The notes beneath the pieces were generated by a model that had not been told where the DNA came from, did no database searches, and saw nothing but the letters and a program-made list of their open reading frames with translations. Shown here piece by piece: positions 12,601 through 25,517 of a DNA stretch of 64,000 nt; the first letter of the stretch is position 1; each line of letters starts with the position of its first letter. Made by a program: the position numbers and the translations under genes. This stretch comes from Lanius collurio (lineage: Eukaryota > Chordata > Aves > Passeriformes > Laniidae): the NCBI GenBank assembly GCA_020086605.1, contig JACBWW010000028.1, positions 9,183,004 through 9,247,003 on the forward strand, given 5' to 3'.

Positions 12601-15600
12601 AATTCAGAGTTGGAGTGTAGCTAGCTGGTCTTCACAAAAATTATTATTAGAAAGACTAGAAGGCCTCTAACAAGTGATAGTGAATATTTCTTGAACTTTT
12701 TTCATTCCTTTTGAAGATATGAAAACTGTTTGTCAAAATGCAGCATGAGAGATGTGATCCGTCTGGAACTGACTAGCAGAGTTTGAGTAGGTTACTGTAA
12801 TTTGTTTTTTCTTGGGCAGAAGCAGTAGACATCCCAAGGTGACTTTGCCCAGTGCTTCTTTAAACATGAGGGAGTGTGATTTCTTCCCCCATCTGTCTAC
12901 AGTACTGCCTCTTTGCCCATTACCTTTGTGATTCCAGGGCCAAAGTAAACAATCTCTGGCCAAAATATAACATAACATCCCTTGGAAGCTCAGGTCTAGG
13001 GAATAATTTTGCTTAAGCAAAAAAATACACATGGTTTTGTTTGAAGGAATTTATATTGGTATTCCTGGATTACAGTAGATCAGAGAGGCTTTTCAGATCA
13101 GTCTGTGTGTACCTCTATTGACCTTCCTTTTAATCATTTTCCAGCATTAACACTCTGGTGAAGATCAGTAAAAGTGCTGGGTCTATGCTGAAACCTCATG
13201 CACCAAAACTTATCCCAGCCCTCTTGGAATCCTTGAGTGTGCTGGAGCCTCAAGTCCTCAATTATCTGAGTCTTTCTGCAACAGATCAAGAGAAAGTAAG
13301 TGCAGCTATAATGGGAAAGTATCAACAGAACAGAGATAACAAATACTTAATCTTCATTCAGTGAACAGAAAAACAGCAGATTTGGTAGAGAGGTGTTCAA
13401 AAAGCAAAGAAAAATAGCTAGTAAGTTCCTAAGAAGTTTGGTCACAGAATATGGCTGGACAAAGGTGGGAGTTTTTTTGAAGGATTGGGGTTATTTGTAT
13501 GCCCTAAACCACTGTATGTTTCCAAAAGTGAAGAGAAATTTTAGTAATCTGTTTTAAAATGTCGCTGCTGTTTTTCCTGAGGGATTAACTTCAGGACTTC
13601 ATATAACTTAAATTGGAAGATGTGCCGTAGCACTGTGGGCTGGAGGTGGATGTTAGCAGCACTGTGTCATTTAATTTTTGTCAAAGAACTGTATTAATCA
13701 ATAACAGTCTTCTGGGAAAGTGATTGGAACCATTGACTAGAAGCAAATTTAGTTAATTTCGTTGTGGGAGGAGAGAAGGTCAAACTTAGCCCTTGCAAAT
13801 GAGAAGGAAGTGAACAGTTAAGTGTGGGATTTTATCTCTTGCTCTCCCTCTCTCCCTCCCTCTAGAACATCCATCTGCCTCTGAAAGGGAAACATTCATA
13901 GTCTGTAGCCATAATTGCTTTCTCTATGCATCTGAAATGGATTTTAGTGTGAGGTAGTGAGTTACAGATGATGTTGCCCTTACTCATGTTGTGTTTATGC
14001 TTGTGTTTGTTTGGGGTTTTTTCATGTGTTTTTTTTTTTTTTTTTTTTTAGACTGCAATGGATAGTGCCAGACTTAGTGCTGTCAAGTCATCTCCCATGA
14101 TGGAAACCATTAACATGGTAAGTATTTATTTCAGAAGGGTTCTGGCATAAGATATGTTGTAGAAGAAAAAGAATTGAAATGGAAGCTTTACAAAATATCT
14201 CATCAGGGTTCATTTTATTATCATGTCTCCATGTGGCTGTCTGTCCACTTTCTTTTTCATGTACAGACTTCTCATCGTGCCACCAGTGCTTGCCCCTCAT
14301 ATCAGTTGTGAATAACTTTGGCTCTATTTGGAGTCAGATGGATTGTTTCTTCATCTGAAGACCTGGCTGCTTTGATGAAGAGGGCATCCTTCAAGTGCTT
14401 TTCTTTGGATGTGGGCTCAGCTGGTTGTGGCATATGTTAGCTAGCATTTCTCTTCATCTCTGGCCCATAGCTCCAAAATCAGCTTCTCACCTGGGTGTTC
14501 AACTGATGATAGTTGTTTGTAAGGCACAAATGCTGTGCACAACCATTGCCTTGTGATGCCTTAGATATTCCTATCTGGGCCTTGCCTGTACTTTTGTGGT
14601 GGAGATATTTAGAGAAACTGCTGATATCACTGAAATCACTGTCAGCAAGTGATGTTTGGCACCAGAGTTTCCTGCTGCTGGAGGAGGAGTTGCTGATGCC
14701 CAGATGTTGTGTACTATAGGATCTGTGGTGGCAGAACTCCCTGTCCTCTCTAAGAACCTGTCCCTTCCCCAAAAAGTCCCCTCTTTTTTGCTCAGGTGGT
14801 GCATACAGCCAGGGGCGTGTGGGCAGGTAGAGAATGTGAGAGCTGAGGATGTTTTAGGGGAGTTGTAGCCACCAGAGCAGTTTGTTTCCTCTGCTTACAG
14901 AAAAACAGCAACAGCAAGCCCTCCTGTACTTAATAGTGCGTGGAGTTGAGTTTTGGTGTCAGGTGAAGTGATCTCTATAAATAGAGTGTAAAGCAGATGG
15001 GAATGAAAAGCTCCATGTAAAAGTACACTTGCTGCAAACCTGCAGGCTGCAGCAGCTGCTGCTGTCCCTCCTCCAGGCCATGCCTCTACCCTGCCAGCCC
15101 TTAGGGGACAGTTGTGGTTCCCTGATCATTGATTGGGATTTCCTAGGGTAGAGGAGAGATAGTAATGGCTTTCCTGGAGTATTGTGAAGACGTCCTGGCC
15201 TATGAGCAACCGCCTCTATATTCTGGAGCTGTCTGGGAGATTATATGGATAATTTCCTTCACCATACTAGTGCTAGCGGACAAAGTAACAATTGATCTGA
15301 CTTTGGAAACTCAGAAATAGTTACGTTCATTTAGTATGTGATCCTTGAATTTGCTAGAGAATGGATCTCCTCTGTGCAGACTGTGTGTTTCACAGAGTGC
15401 TGGTAACATGAGGCTTTCTGTTTTGCCCAGTGGCATTTTAGGCATAGCAGATTAAAAATTATACTAATCACATCCCTCTTGTACCTTTATGTAATTTATA
15501 CCATACATTTGTTTATCTTGACCTGTTTAAAAACTGTCTTAATTGGTTTCATTTCATTGTCTAGTTTGGATATGTTATTGCTTCCTGGTTTCAGAGAGCT

Positions 15601-15921
15601 GGGGAAATGTTGGGTTTTGTCCTAAGACACACACGCCTTTTTCATTTCATTCTCGCTAGTGTGTTACTTTCAGGCTTCCTGAAGAGTTGGAGTGCAGGAG
15701 TACATCAGTTCCAGCAAATGACAGTTTTAGTAAGGTCAGCTCAGCACAGAAGTGGGACAAGAGAATCTGTATGTGGTGGAAGCCGCTTCATGTTGGCTTT
15801 TTCTCATCATGCAGCAAACTCCTGTGATTCAGCTGAAGACCAGCCAGCAATGCTGAGGCAGCCTCAGCTAGTACAACAACTTAAGTCTGCCACCCTTACC
15901 TTTCTTTTTTCTTTTTATGTT

Positions 15922-15959
<38 letters not shown>

Positions 15960-18900
15960 CTCTCTCTAGAGCTTGCAGTATTTGGATGTGTCCGTCCTCG
16001 GAGAGTTGGTCCCTCGGCTGTGTGAGCTGATCAAAAGTGGAGTTGGCCTTGGCACAAAGGTACGTCTGTGGTTTTAATAGTTCTTCTGGAAATGAAGAAG
16101 GGAATATAGAGCAGTGTCAATGTAAATATGGTTCTCTTGACCATATCTTTTAAAGCAGCAGCTTGGGATCATACATACTGGAGTCATTTGACATCTGAGT
16201 TCCACTCCACTACATCCCGTTTCTGAATTTGTGCTGCCCTAAGCTACTCTAGGCTACTTGGCTGCTGTGCTGTGTGACACATGAGCGCAGAACGTTGTCC
16301 TTGATCGCTGTAAATTTTCTAGGATCATCTATCCTGAGTGTGGGTCCTTTTTCACTTTCTATTTCAAATCTTGTCATTCATGTTTTGCAAACTTCTGCTG
16401 CTTCTACTTTTACTACTCATGGCTTATGAGAATAGAGGCTGAGTGGGTCTAGATCATGTCTTACAAGTGCAGGTAGCACCACAGCAAGTATGAACAGTGA
16501 TAACCAGAGGCAAATATTGCTTTATCCTACCTTTGTTTTCCTTTGCAATCTTCCAGGGGGGCTGTGCCAGTGTTATTGTGTCATTAACCACACAGTGCCC
16601 TCAAGACTTAACACCTTATTCAGGTAAGGTTTGTCTCTAATATCAGGTTTTTAAAGGTGCTTTTTGTTGCTGTGGTGTTTCTTCCTTTGATTTTAGCATA
16701 AGAATGATCTTTACATGTATATTTTCATCAGAGAGCTGTTTAAAGTTACCTTTATGGTTTGAGATTGGCATGTTTGGAGTAGATTCAGTACCTCAACAAG
16801 TTTGAAGAGGTAGAGGAAGGAGTTGAGGGAAATCACTAGCACCAAGCAGGAATAGGCAAAAATATTTCATTGCTTTCTTGGAATTGTCTAACAATGCCTG
16901 TGTTAGTGCAGCACTATCAATATGCACTTGTTCCTTCAACTTGAGCTATGGGGGGACCATGAACAGGGACTTTGCTTCACTGGGTCTCCTCTGATGGTAG
17001 AAAGAACATCACCTTTCTGTTGCAGAATAGAAATGAAGCTGAAAGCATGGTCAGCTGGAGCGCTTGCATATAGGAACATTATCAATCAAGATGTGCAAAA
17101 CACTAGTACTAGTTTAAACATGAGGACCAGACTTAGAACTCCATATACATGCAGTGAGGAAAAATGCATAAATTCAGGCAGTGTAATGAAATGCATGCCA
17201 TTGTAATTCTTGCCATAGCAATAAAACATGATGCTTTTGATAAAGTCAAGTCTCTTCCCACAGGCAAACTTATGAGTGCTTTACTTAGTGGCCTGACTGA
17301 TCGCAACAGTGTGATACAGAAGTCTTTTGCCTTTGCTATGGGGCATCTAGTCAGGGTGAGTTGGGCTTTAGGTTTTATTTTGCTTTTTTATTGGTGGCCT
17401 TCTATGAAGTGTTTGAATAATTTGAGTCTCTTCCCTGTTACAGACTTCCCGGGACAATAGCACTGAGAAGCTGCTGCACAAACTCAGCAGCTGGTACATG
17501 GAGAAGGAAGGTATGTTGTTTTTGGGGTATTCACTTACAGAATACAGTGCAGAAAAAGTTCCTGGTGGTAGGAGAAGCTAGTAAAGAAATATTTCTGTAT
17601 TGTGATGCTTGGTTTCACTGTCTGAATAATTCCTATACATTATTATACAATACTGTACATTACTCTGCTTCCCAAGAGGCAGACCAAGCAGTTAAAAGGA
17701 TAATCCTGCTTCCCAGACATGATGTGCTTGTTTTGCTCCTTCAGAGCCAGTTTACAGAGCAGGGTGTGCTTTAACTGTGCATGCTATGGGACGCTACAGC
17801 CCAGATGTACTGAAGAACCATGCCAAGCATGTGCTGCCATTGGCTTTTCTTGGAATGCATGAGGTTCCCGAAGAAGAGAAAGGAGAGAAAGAGAATTCTA
17901 CTCTGTGGACTGAAGTTTGGCAGGAAAATGTACCTGGTATGTTACGTTAAGAATAGTAAAGCTTTCTGGGAGGCATGGGACAAGAAAGATCATGCTTTCT
18001 GGAATCTCATTTTGAAAATAAAGAGTTCTCATGGTAAGAGGTTTGAGAAGCTTGTTTCCATTTTCTTCCTTGCTCTAGATTTCTTGTATGGTTATCTTCT
18101 CTGCCTAATTAAAATAATTACAAGGGCATTAATCACAAGGATGGACAGGACCAGTCAGAAATATTTTTAAATTGTGGGATAGTGAATGGCACTGTAATAT
18201 GGCCCTGATGGTACAGATAACTAGACATCTTTGGGAATCTTGATGTCAGCCTTTAGGGGCTGCTGCACACTTCAAAGTGACCAGGGACTTTGGCCTTTGT
18301 CTTGTGTTGAAGATCTCTGTGGTAATCCTTTGGGTTTAGCTTCAACAAATGAATCTGTGCTGTATAGAAGGGCTGTTCAGTCTATAGAGGAAGATCTGGA
18401 TGCATTATAGTATTGTTTTGCCGACACTTTTAGATTTCAGATCTGGTTCCTCAGTTACCAGATGACTTTTCTGAAGTCTGAGAAAGGAGTTGAAAAACGT
18501 TTTCTAGTGACCTGTTCTTGGAAGAAAAAAAAAAAGACATTATATTCCTTAGAAACAGGCTAACACGACGTCTAGTGTCTGCTATATGGGAGGACTGAAA
18601 TGAGCTCAGTGTCTGAACACACAACAAAGACTTTGTTTGGAACCCCTAGAAAAGAACCCAACTTTAGCCAGGCTGTGAGGAATTCTTCACCCCTTTGCCT
18701 GAAGTAGACCTTTCTGGTGTGTCTCATGGCCAGAAACCTCAATAGATCTGTAACTAGTGTTTGGGTTTTTTTCCAAGGTAGGGTTGGGCTTGTTTGCTTC
18801 TGGTGTTTTTGTTGTGTTTTTTATTTTTCTTATCAGATCAAATTTTTATTTGTTTTGTGGTAAATTACAGTTTTCCTCCATTTGACATGCAGGTACTCAG

Positions 18901-21900
18901 GGTGGGATCAGACTGTATTTGCAGGAGTTGATATCCATCACCCAGAAGGCTCTGCAGTCCCAATCCTGGAAAATGAAAGCTCAGGGAGCAGCTGCCATGG
19001 CATCAATTGCCAAACAGACAGGCTCCCTTGTACCACCACATCTGGGAATGGTGCTCTCTGCACTACTGCAAGGCCTGCCAGGGAGAACCTGGACTGGGAA
19101 GGTAAAGAGGGAATTGTCACCTCATGGTTTGCTGTGATGCCTGTAGCATGCTGTCCTTGAGCCAAGAAATGCAATGTTCTGTGCTGCAGAGCAGCACAAT
19201 AAGAATGCTAATGTAGGGAGTCTGCCTTTTGCCCTGCATTTAGCAGATACGTAAGTGACTGGGAAGATAGCTATGTGAAATTCAGATTGCTTTAGGAGTT
19301 GGGTTCCCATTTAAGACTAGTTCTACTGCACCATTTCTAGCCTTTAGAGGTACTAGCATATGCTCAGGGGTGCTGCAAGGCCCCTTTCTGCTGCCAGTTC
19401 TGTGCAGATTAAAAGCTAAGTCCTCTGCAGCAGGGGTGGCAGGAGATAGACAGACGTTACTTCTCCAAACTGGTGTCACAGGCATGTTTCCCCACTACCT
19501 CTTGCAGGGGAATGAATACAAAGGTTTGCCCTGTGCAGCCGGACTGTTCATTTTGGCTGTGTGGCACTTCTCAGTGATGTCTCTTTTGTCATTGCAGGAG
19601 GAGCTGTTGAAGGCCATTGCCAGTGTTGTCTCTGCCTGTAGGTAAGTGCCTTGAGTGGGGTGGTACCCTCAGGATCTGAGATATCAAAAGGGGGGTTGTT
19701 GTACAGTGTTACTGCCTGTAGGGTACTAAGGAGATTCTAGAAGGTTTGTCATTGCCATCTTGATTGCCTGTCAGCATGTGAGGAGCAAGTGATGCTTCAG
19801 AGGGACCTGCAGAAGTAAATGGTTGATTCAGAGAGGAAGAAGAGGACATTGACAGGCCATGGTTGCTAAGAGGAAAGCAGAGACAGTGGGGGAGGATGGA
19901 CACCTTAAATGGGAAAAGAGAGGAAGAGGTAGAAGAGTAGTGAGGGAGCAAGTGCCTTGGAAGCATATGAGAAAAGAAGAAAATAAAACCGGGAGAACAG
20001 ACAGAGTGAGGAAAAACTCCACAGTGTAACTTGTGTTACAATTATTGGTAGGCAACTGAGTGCCTGGCCACAGGAATTAATTCCTCTCTGGGAAGAGCGG
20101 ATTTTGGGAAGAGATTAACATGGATGTGATAGTGTCCATGTGCCTTGCATTTCAGTGCAGAGCTGCAGAAGTCAGTGCCTGGTCAGCCCACCATCACAGA
20201 TACTGTCCAGGCTCTCCTGAAAGAGTGTCGTAAGGAAAACTTGAAGTATAAGATGGTGGCACTGCGCTGTGCAGCTGGGGTCTTGCAGGCAACAAAGGAA
20301 GATCGATTCCAGGAACTTGCTGATGTCATCTTTCCCATGATAAAGAAGGTGACAGTTCAACTTCTTGAGTTTTCTCCATTCAAAGCAGGACACCCAAGTG
20401 GTGACAGTCCCAATGATGCTGACTGCATGCCAGGCTTGTGCCCAGAGGGCTGATGATTCCTAACACTCAGCCAGATCTTTGGTGATGCTGAATACCAGAC
20501 TGTGATGAGCCCTGGGGTGGTTGTACCTTTGCTGCCCAAATTTGGAATTAGCCCAACCATTCCCCTAGACAGAGTCCTGCCTGTGATGTCAAGCACTGCC
20601 CTGTTACTGTATGGGAATTTAATTCCTTGCTACTCTACAGGCAGCAAAAGGCTCCTGGGAAGCTGTGCAGCATATTTTGTGTTTAGTATCAGCAGAGCCT
20701 TGCAGCTCTGCCCGTGGGACTTGTGCAGCACCGGCACGTGTTTGGGAGCCCAGCCACAGAGCCTGCTGTTCCCCTCTGCAGGCTGCCAGCAGTGCCAGAG
20801 CTGGGCACAAGGGTGGGTGTGTGCAGTCTGCGGGGGAAGACTGAGCTGCACTGCAGTGTGTCCCTAGCCTGCCCTCATCCTTCTGTCAGTCACACCTTCC
20901 CACATGACCTCCACAGAACTCTCTGGAGAGCATGGGAGCAGCTTTTCCAAAGCACGATGAAGAGGATGATGACATGAGGGAGAAGGAGGTCCAGATGGAG
21001 TCCCTGATCTGTGCCTTCGAGACCCTGGGCAAAGCCTGGCCGAGGAGCCCAGAAACACAGCGTAAGTCAGCTGATTACATACAGAACAAACTGTTTTTTC
21101 TTAAAATGAAGAGCAGAAGGAGGGAAGGACCTGGAGATCATGTGCAGAGTGGGGGGGCTTTTGAGAAGATGCAGGATCTCAGTGCTGGCAGTTTGTAAGG
21201 GTCTTCAGTGAGAAAGCTGTCCCAACAGCTTTCCTTCAAAGTAACCCATCCTTGTGAAAACTCCTTTACTGTTGTTGTAAATTCACAAAAGTGTTCTGAG
21301 TTTATAGACCTATAGGATGAGTGAGGTAGCTTGCCTGATTAAAAGAAGCCTGACTGCTGCTCATGTTTACAGTTGCATCAAAACTGGTACAAGGTGGAAG
21401 AATTGGGAATACTTGAATAGGGGTGGGAAAAGGTTGCTTTTATTAGCATGCCAGGGTGTGTAATGCAACTGTTTCTTCTGCCAGCGTTTGTAATGAGTGA
21501 GTTGATGTGAAGATTTTCAGGGTCACTTTTTACAGGGTGTTGACCGGGTAATATGCAGTGGTTAGCTTGATGTCACTTGTTGAGGAGCACTTTGGAGACA
21601 GACCAGTAGGTGTTTCCTTCTGCCTTGCCCTGTGGTAACACAGTGATATCCTTATTTTCCTGTAGGTTGCTACCGCCAAGAGTTTTGCAAGTTGATGTGT
21701 GACCGTCTGAAACTGAGCACATGGAAAGTGCAGCTTGGAGTGCTACAAGCCATGAATGCCTACTTTCAAGGGTAATTCTTCTTTCTGCAGTCCACTTCAG
21801 TGATTTGTCTTCTCTTTGTTGCTTGAAACTGTTTAATGAACTTCATGACACTGAATTCTTGCAGAAGTTGAGCAGACTTCTGTGCCAGTAATGCAGGGTG

Positions 21901-24251
21901 CCTGACTGTTTTTGCATTTGACAGGCTAATGCTGTTTGATGAGGAACACTCTGACCCTGTGGCTTTGACAGAAATACTGTTGGAAACCTGTTCCTCTATC
22001 ACCCATTCTTTAGGTAAATGGACTTCTCCTGGTTTGTGGTGGATGATGAATTGCTTGTTAATACAGTTGTCCTGTGGAGACTTGTGTGGTAGGGGAAATG
22101 CACAATAAGGGTAAGCTGTCAGAGGTAACATTTAGCCCTTCCTTGCACTGCACTGTGAATATTATCAGGTTGCACTGTTCGAGACACTACTGTGCAGGGT
22201 GCAGTGCACAGAGAAATGCATTCCTCTGGTCCAAGAGAGCTCTGCAAGAGGAGGGAAGGGCAGACAGCAGACTATGCAACCTTTCAGAACATAATCAAGC
22301 CATTCATGATTTAATGAAGCACAAGCTTTTCTCCTCCACTGTTCAGACTTTTTCGATACAAATGCATTGTCTATCCAAGATTATAGTATCCAGGTATCCA
22401 AAAGATACCACAGATTTTCTCAGATAGCCAGTGCATGAAGCTCCAAGGCTTAGAAGCAGTTTGTGCTCTACTGGAGCAGGGCATCCATATATAGGGGATA
22501 TAGGTTCTACCTGTGTCATGTTGACAGTCATGGGCCTGTTCATTACTTTAGTAGTGTTCCCACTTGTCCTGTGACTGCAGTGCCCCCAGTCTTGTACCTG
22601 CATGTGGTCTTGTTTCTGGTGTGCCTAAAGACAGCACCTACTTTAGTGCTAGCTACCAATTCAGAGACCCCTTTGGAGGAAGTTTCTTTGAGGTATCAGT
22701 CCTCATGGAAAGAGGTCTAGGGTTCTCACCTTAATAAGATTTTAGTTTAGAGAACAAGTAACTTTTTGTGACAAGTTTGTGCTTGATGGCTGGCATAAGG
22801 GTTCATGTACCCTCACTTAAAGCTGGCTGTTAACACTTGCATGGTTTCTAGACAGTACAACTCGTCAGAACAGTCTGTTATGCACAGAAATTGTCTGCCA
22901 TCACACTGCAGCTATGGCAGCATTCTTTTCCCCGTTGGAATATGTAAGGAACAGTAGCTCTGTGGTAGTGGCAGAGGAAATGCACAAGGTTTAGTTGAGT
23001 TGTCAGCCTACAGTTGTTGACTTTCTGCCATTCAAATGTGCCTAACTGAAGAGCACTGCAGACTGGCAGCACAAACAAGAGCTTAGTGAACTGTGCTACC
23101 AAAAATGGTCTGGAGATCACAGAGGTGACTGCTTTTTGTAGGGTTAGTGCCTTTGGTTCTCAATGTGGTTTTGGGTTTTCTTGTCTGTTTTCTTTAAATC
23201 CCTTAGAAAACAAAAGCTACACATCCATAAGAACAGAAGCTTTGTCTGTGATACAACTGCTGCTCACCAAACTACAAGGTGAGACTTTTTACTTGCCACC
23301 TGGAAGAGCTACTGTTTGGTAAAGATTGCACCTGGCTGTATGGCCTGGAACCCTGTGGAGACGGTCTTACCTTCTGCTTGCAGCACTGGGCAATTCTGGG
23401 GAAGCTGGGACTTAGAAGCAGGAGAGGGCTTGAAGTAACTGAGGCTAATATCAAGTTCTAAAGTACTGTTGCATATTCCTTTGGTGAGGAAAATGTTCAG
23501 CAAGGAGGGGCCCATATGGAGCACACAGAACTGTCTTGTCAGATCTGTCTGTGTTATGTTCAAGCTCCACAGAGGGGGGATCTCCTCTTAGTACAGAAGA
23601 ATGATTTTTACCTTTTCAGTGTCAAGTTTGGTTTCTCATTATTATTTAGTATTCAGGCCTTGCAGAATTGACTTCACAGGGTGAGTCTTCTTAGGTCGCA
23701 AAGTCCTACGTGTCTGCAGTTGTTAAGTAGCAAATTTTTTCTTTGGGTTTCTGTTACACATTCCATGTTTCCTTTATTCCAGTAAAAATCTTACATGCCT
23801 TTTTCATGAGCCAGTTGCAACATGGAAAACATTTGGTTCTTCAGGCCCTTGCATTCACATGTTGCAGACTTAAACAGTGATGCCTGGTCTAGAGAGGCAC
23901 AACTCCCTGGCAGGAGGCAGCAAAGGCACTTGAGCATCCTGGTGAATCTGAGTTCCCCTGGAAGCGCACAGTATGGACTGCGAGTGAAAGGTTGAAGTAG
24001 TCACTCTTTTAGCCTGTCTAGGGAAATCAACATCATTTTGGATTTTTTGTTTGTTTGTTTGTTTGTTTTCTGGTGTTCATGTCCAATGTCTGTCTGTCTT
24101 TATCTGCACAGAAGCTCAACAGTGGGAAAGCCTGACCCCAGAAAGCAGAGAGCACCTCATTCGTTCATTGTCTACGATGGCATCAGATAGCAGACCTGAG
24201 CTACAAGAGAGGGCGTTTGTGTTGAAGAAAACACTTGAAAATCTTGACTAA
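187..24251 (+). CDS. ECPAS: ECPAS (ECM29/KIAA0368), C-terminal 990 residues in 27 exons; 5' part outside the window
   Basis: Proteasome adaptor and scaffold protein that binds 26S proteasomes, holds 20S and 19S particles together and links them to membrane compartments (family knowledge). The window joins the gene mid-way at an exon opening with [20 protein letters not shown] and ends at a TAA after KKTLENLD. I joined 27 exons totalling 2973 bases. All junctions are GT/AG and keep frame, and the product follows the human protein as I remember it almost without gaps. The human protein is about 1845 residues, so roughly the last 54% is here. The product is helical HEAT-type repeat with no catalytic motif, signal peptide or membrane segment. 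One small gap is visible at GGLSKTPDG in exon 6, one residue shorter than human. Nothing suggests decay. The promoter is not in the window. SMC2 follows in tail-to-tail orientation. Confidence 0.96.
982..1250 (-). mobile_element. CR1 LINE 3' fragment, antisense to ECPAS
   Basis: Reads as the reverse complement of an avian CR1 3' end. It starts with the ATGGAATTATAGGATGGTTT terminus, continues through the block normally reading 'ggtccctgcccatggcagggg', and ends in the degenerate ORF2 C-terminal coding part. It lies in the intron after exon 1 of the window and is far enough from either splice site to be neutral. It is clearly old, with many substitutions. Confidence 0.8.
14029..14049 (+). repeat. 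T21 homopolymer forming the exon 14 polypyrimidine tract
   Basis: Twenty-one consecutive T residues directly followed by AG at 14050-14051 and the ECPAS exon starting at 14052. The run is the polypyrimidine tract of this acceptor, so its length may vary between individuals. Confidence 0.85.
15926..15957 (+). repeat. (TC)16 microsatellite in the exon 15 splice acceptor
   Basis: A perfect TC dinucleotide run of 32 bases, then GCC, then TCTCTCTAG leading into the ECPAS exon at 15970. The microsatellite supplies the polypyrimidine tract of this 3' splice site. Confidence 0.9.
17745..24251 (+). other. ECPAS: ECPAS coding exons 19-27 of the window and stop codon
   Basis: Exons at 17745-17936, 18893-19101, 19598-19641, 20156-20348, 20917-21061, 21666-21771, 21925-22013, 23207-23278 and 24112-24251 (stop included). 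Landmarks are [20 protein letters not shown] in exon 20, [20 protein letters not shown] in exon 24 and [16 protein letters not shown] in exon 26. Exon 23 carries an acidic, charged linker ([12 protein letters not shown]), which in the family separates two helical blocks. The final exon ends in a charged helix, as in other vertebrate ECPAS proteins. The intron at 22014-23206 is about 1.2 kb with no repeat that I recognise. Confidence 0.93.
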
Positions 24252-25067
24252 ATTGTAAAACATAAATTTCAAAGTGCCATGTAAAACAAAAACAAAAAAG
24301 TGCAGTGGTCTGAAAACCAAGTGGGGAAATGAAGATTACTCTGTAGGATGCATCATTCCTGGCCAAAACAAAAAATGCCTTAAATTCTTTTCCCCATTAA
24401 TATTATTTTTACTGTTAAACTGATCGTTATTTTATCAGCAAATACCTCTATGTGCCCTAGAATGTTTGTAAGTATGCAACATAAGAAAACGCAGGGGCAA
24501 GATGCTTTTATTTTTTTTTTTTTTTAATCGGCAGAAGAATGTTGCTCAGACCCCCTTTGTCCTTCAAAAAAATTGTTGAAAAACCACCAGCACAGAAAGT
24601 GAAAAGTATGTTTAGTTTTCACATTTTTGTATGTAGAGATCTGTTAACTGGTGTCTACTCTAGTAATGCTGGTGTTTGTTACCTGTAGAGAACAAAATGC
24701 TTCCCTTGATGAGGCCTGTGTTCAACTCCTGTGGTTTCCCAGGGGCAGGGTTTCATCTGACACCCACCTCTGCTTCTGCTTGCTCCTCCCTTGCAGCCTG
24801 TTGTCTGTGCATTATGAAAGGCAGAGTACTGTTAACTTCGCTCCTTCCTCCTTCTCTGACCTCAGCATGGATTGACCGAGACTATGCCTTCCCCAGCTGG
24901 CAACCTCGGCCTCCCAAACTTAAAATGAGAACTTTTTCCCCCAAAGGATGCACAAGAGAGCACTTTACTAAGCTGTGTGGGACAAAGTTGAGCCTAGTTG
25001 GTACCCAGGTGGAACACTGCTCTTCTCAAAATTGTTTTGCATGGACACTCCTTAGCTCCAAGAAATT

Positions 25068-25091
25068 AAAAAAAAAAAAAAAAAAAAAAAA
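25068..25091 (+). repeat. A24 homopolymer in the ECPAS 3' UTR
   Basis: Twenty-four consecutive A residues flanked by ATTAAA-like sequence. Nothing upstream looks like a retroelement body, so I treat it as a simple repeat. It would be a strong internal-priming site for oligo-dT cDNA. Confidence 0.85.
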
Positions 25092-25511
25092 TTAAAACAG
25101 TCTTTTCTAGATATGTTTTGGAAGAGCGTTTGAAGTTTGAAATGACACATTTTTTAATAGTGGTAATGTTTTATTCCCTTCCTGTTCGTAAACCTGTTAT
25201 TGCTTTGGAAACCTGTAACAATTTAGACTTGTCAATATTTGTAAGAAATGGAATCATCTGTCATTTATCAGAGCCCAAGTCATGCTGGTTTCTAGCAATT
25301 TGCACTTAAGATTATATCTGCATTAACATGGGAGTAAAATTGCTATATGGTGATGTGGCCCTGCTGCCTGTCTCCTTTTTTTTCCCCTCCTCCGACAAAA
25401 GACAAATCTGACCACTATAGCAAGACTTTTAATAGTGTGAAGATAGCACTGCTCCATAATCTGACCAGTACGTGTACAGCTTTTTGGGGATAAATGCTTT
25501 GCTGACGGTGA

Positions 25512-25517
25512 AATAAA
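25512..25517 (+). terminator. Proximal polyadenylation signal AATAAA (ECPAS)
   Basis: Canonical AATAAA about 1.26 kb after the ECPAS stop codon. The downstream sequence is only modestly GT-rich, so this may be a minor alternative site. Confidence 0.45.

Larger units (their letters stand above)
8354..17510 (+). other. ECPAS: ECPAS coding exons 8-18 of the window (central HEAT repeats)
   Basis: Exons at 8354-8521, 9383-9462, 10195-10300, 10875-10922, 11923-12044, 13145-13295, 14052-14117, 15970-16059, 16557-16623, 17264-17355 and 17444-17510. Landmarks are [19 protein letters not shown] (exon 8), [18 protein letters not shown] (exon 10), [20 protein letters not shown] (exon 13) and [18 protein letters not shown] (exon 17). 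The paired helices with regularly spaced Leu/Ala fit HEAT repeats. Exons 14 and 15 are unusual because their 3' splice sites sit against a T21 run and a (TC)16 repeat. The introns of 0.5-1.9 kb hold no other feature I can name. Confidence 0.93.

Noticed and set aside
15973..15980. A second possible acceptor (TTGCAG) for the ECPAS exon at 15970
   Set aside because: Use of it would remove the SLQ residues whose counterparts are present in human. The upstream TCTCTAG gives the better match, although minor use cannot be excluded.
24676..25095. A 139-codon frame after the ECPAS stop codon
   Set aside because: It lies in the 3' UTR, ends in poly-lysine from the A24 run and has no family resemblance.
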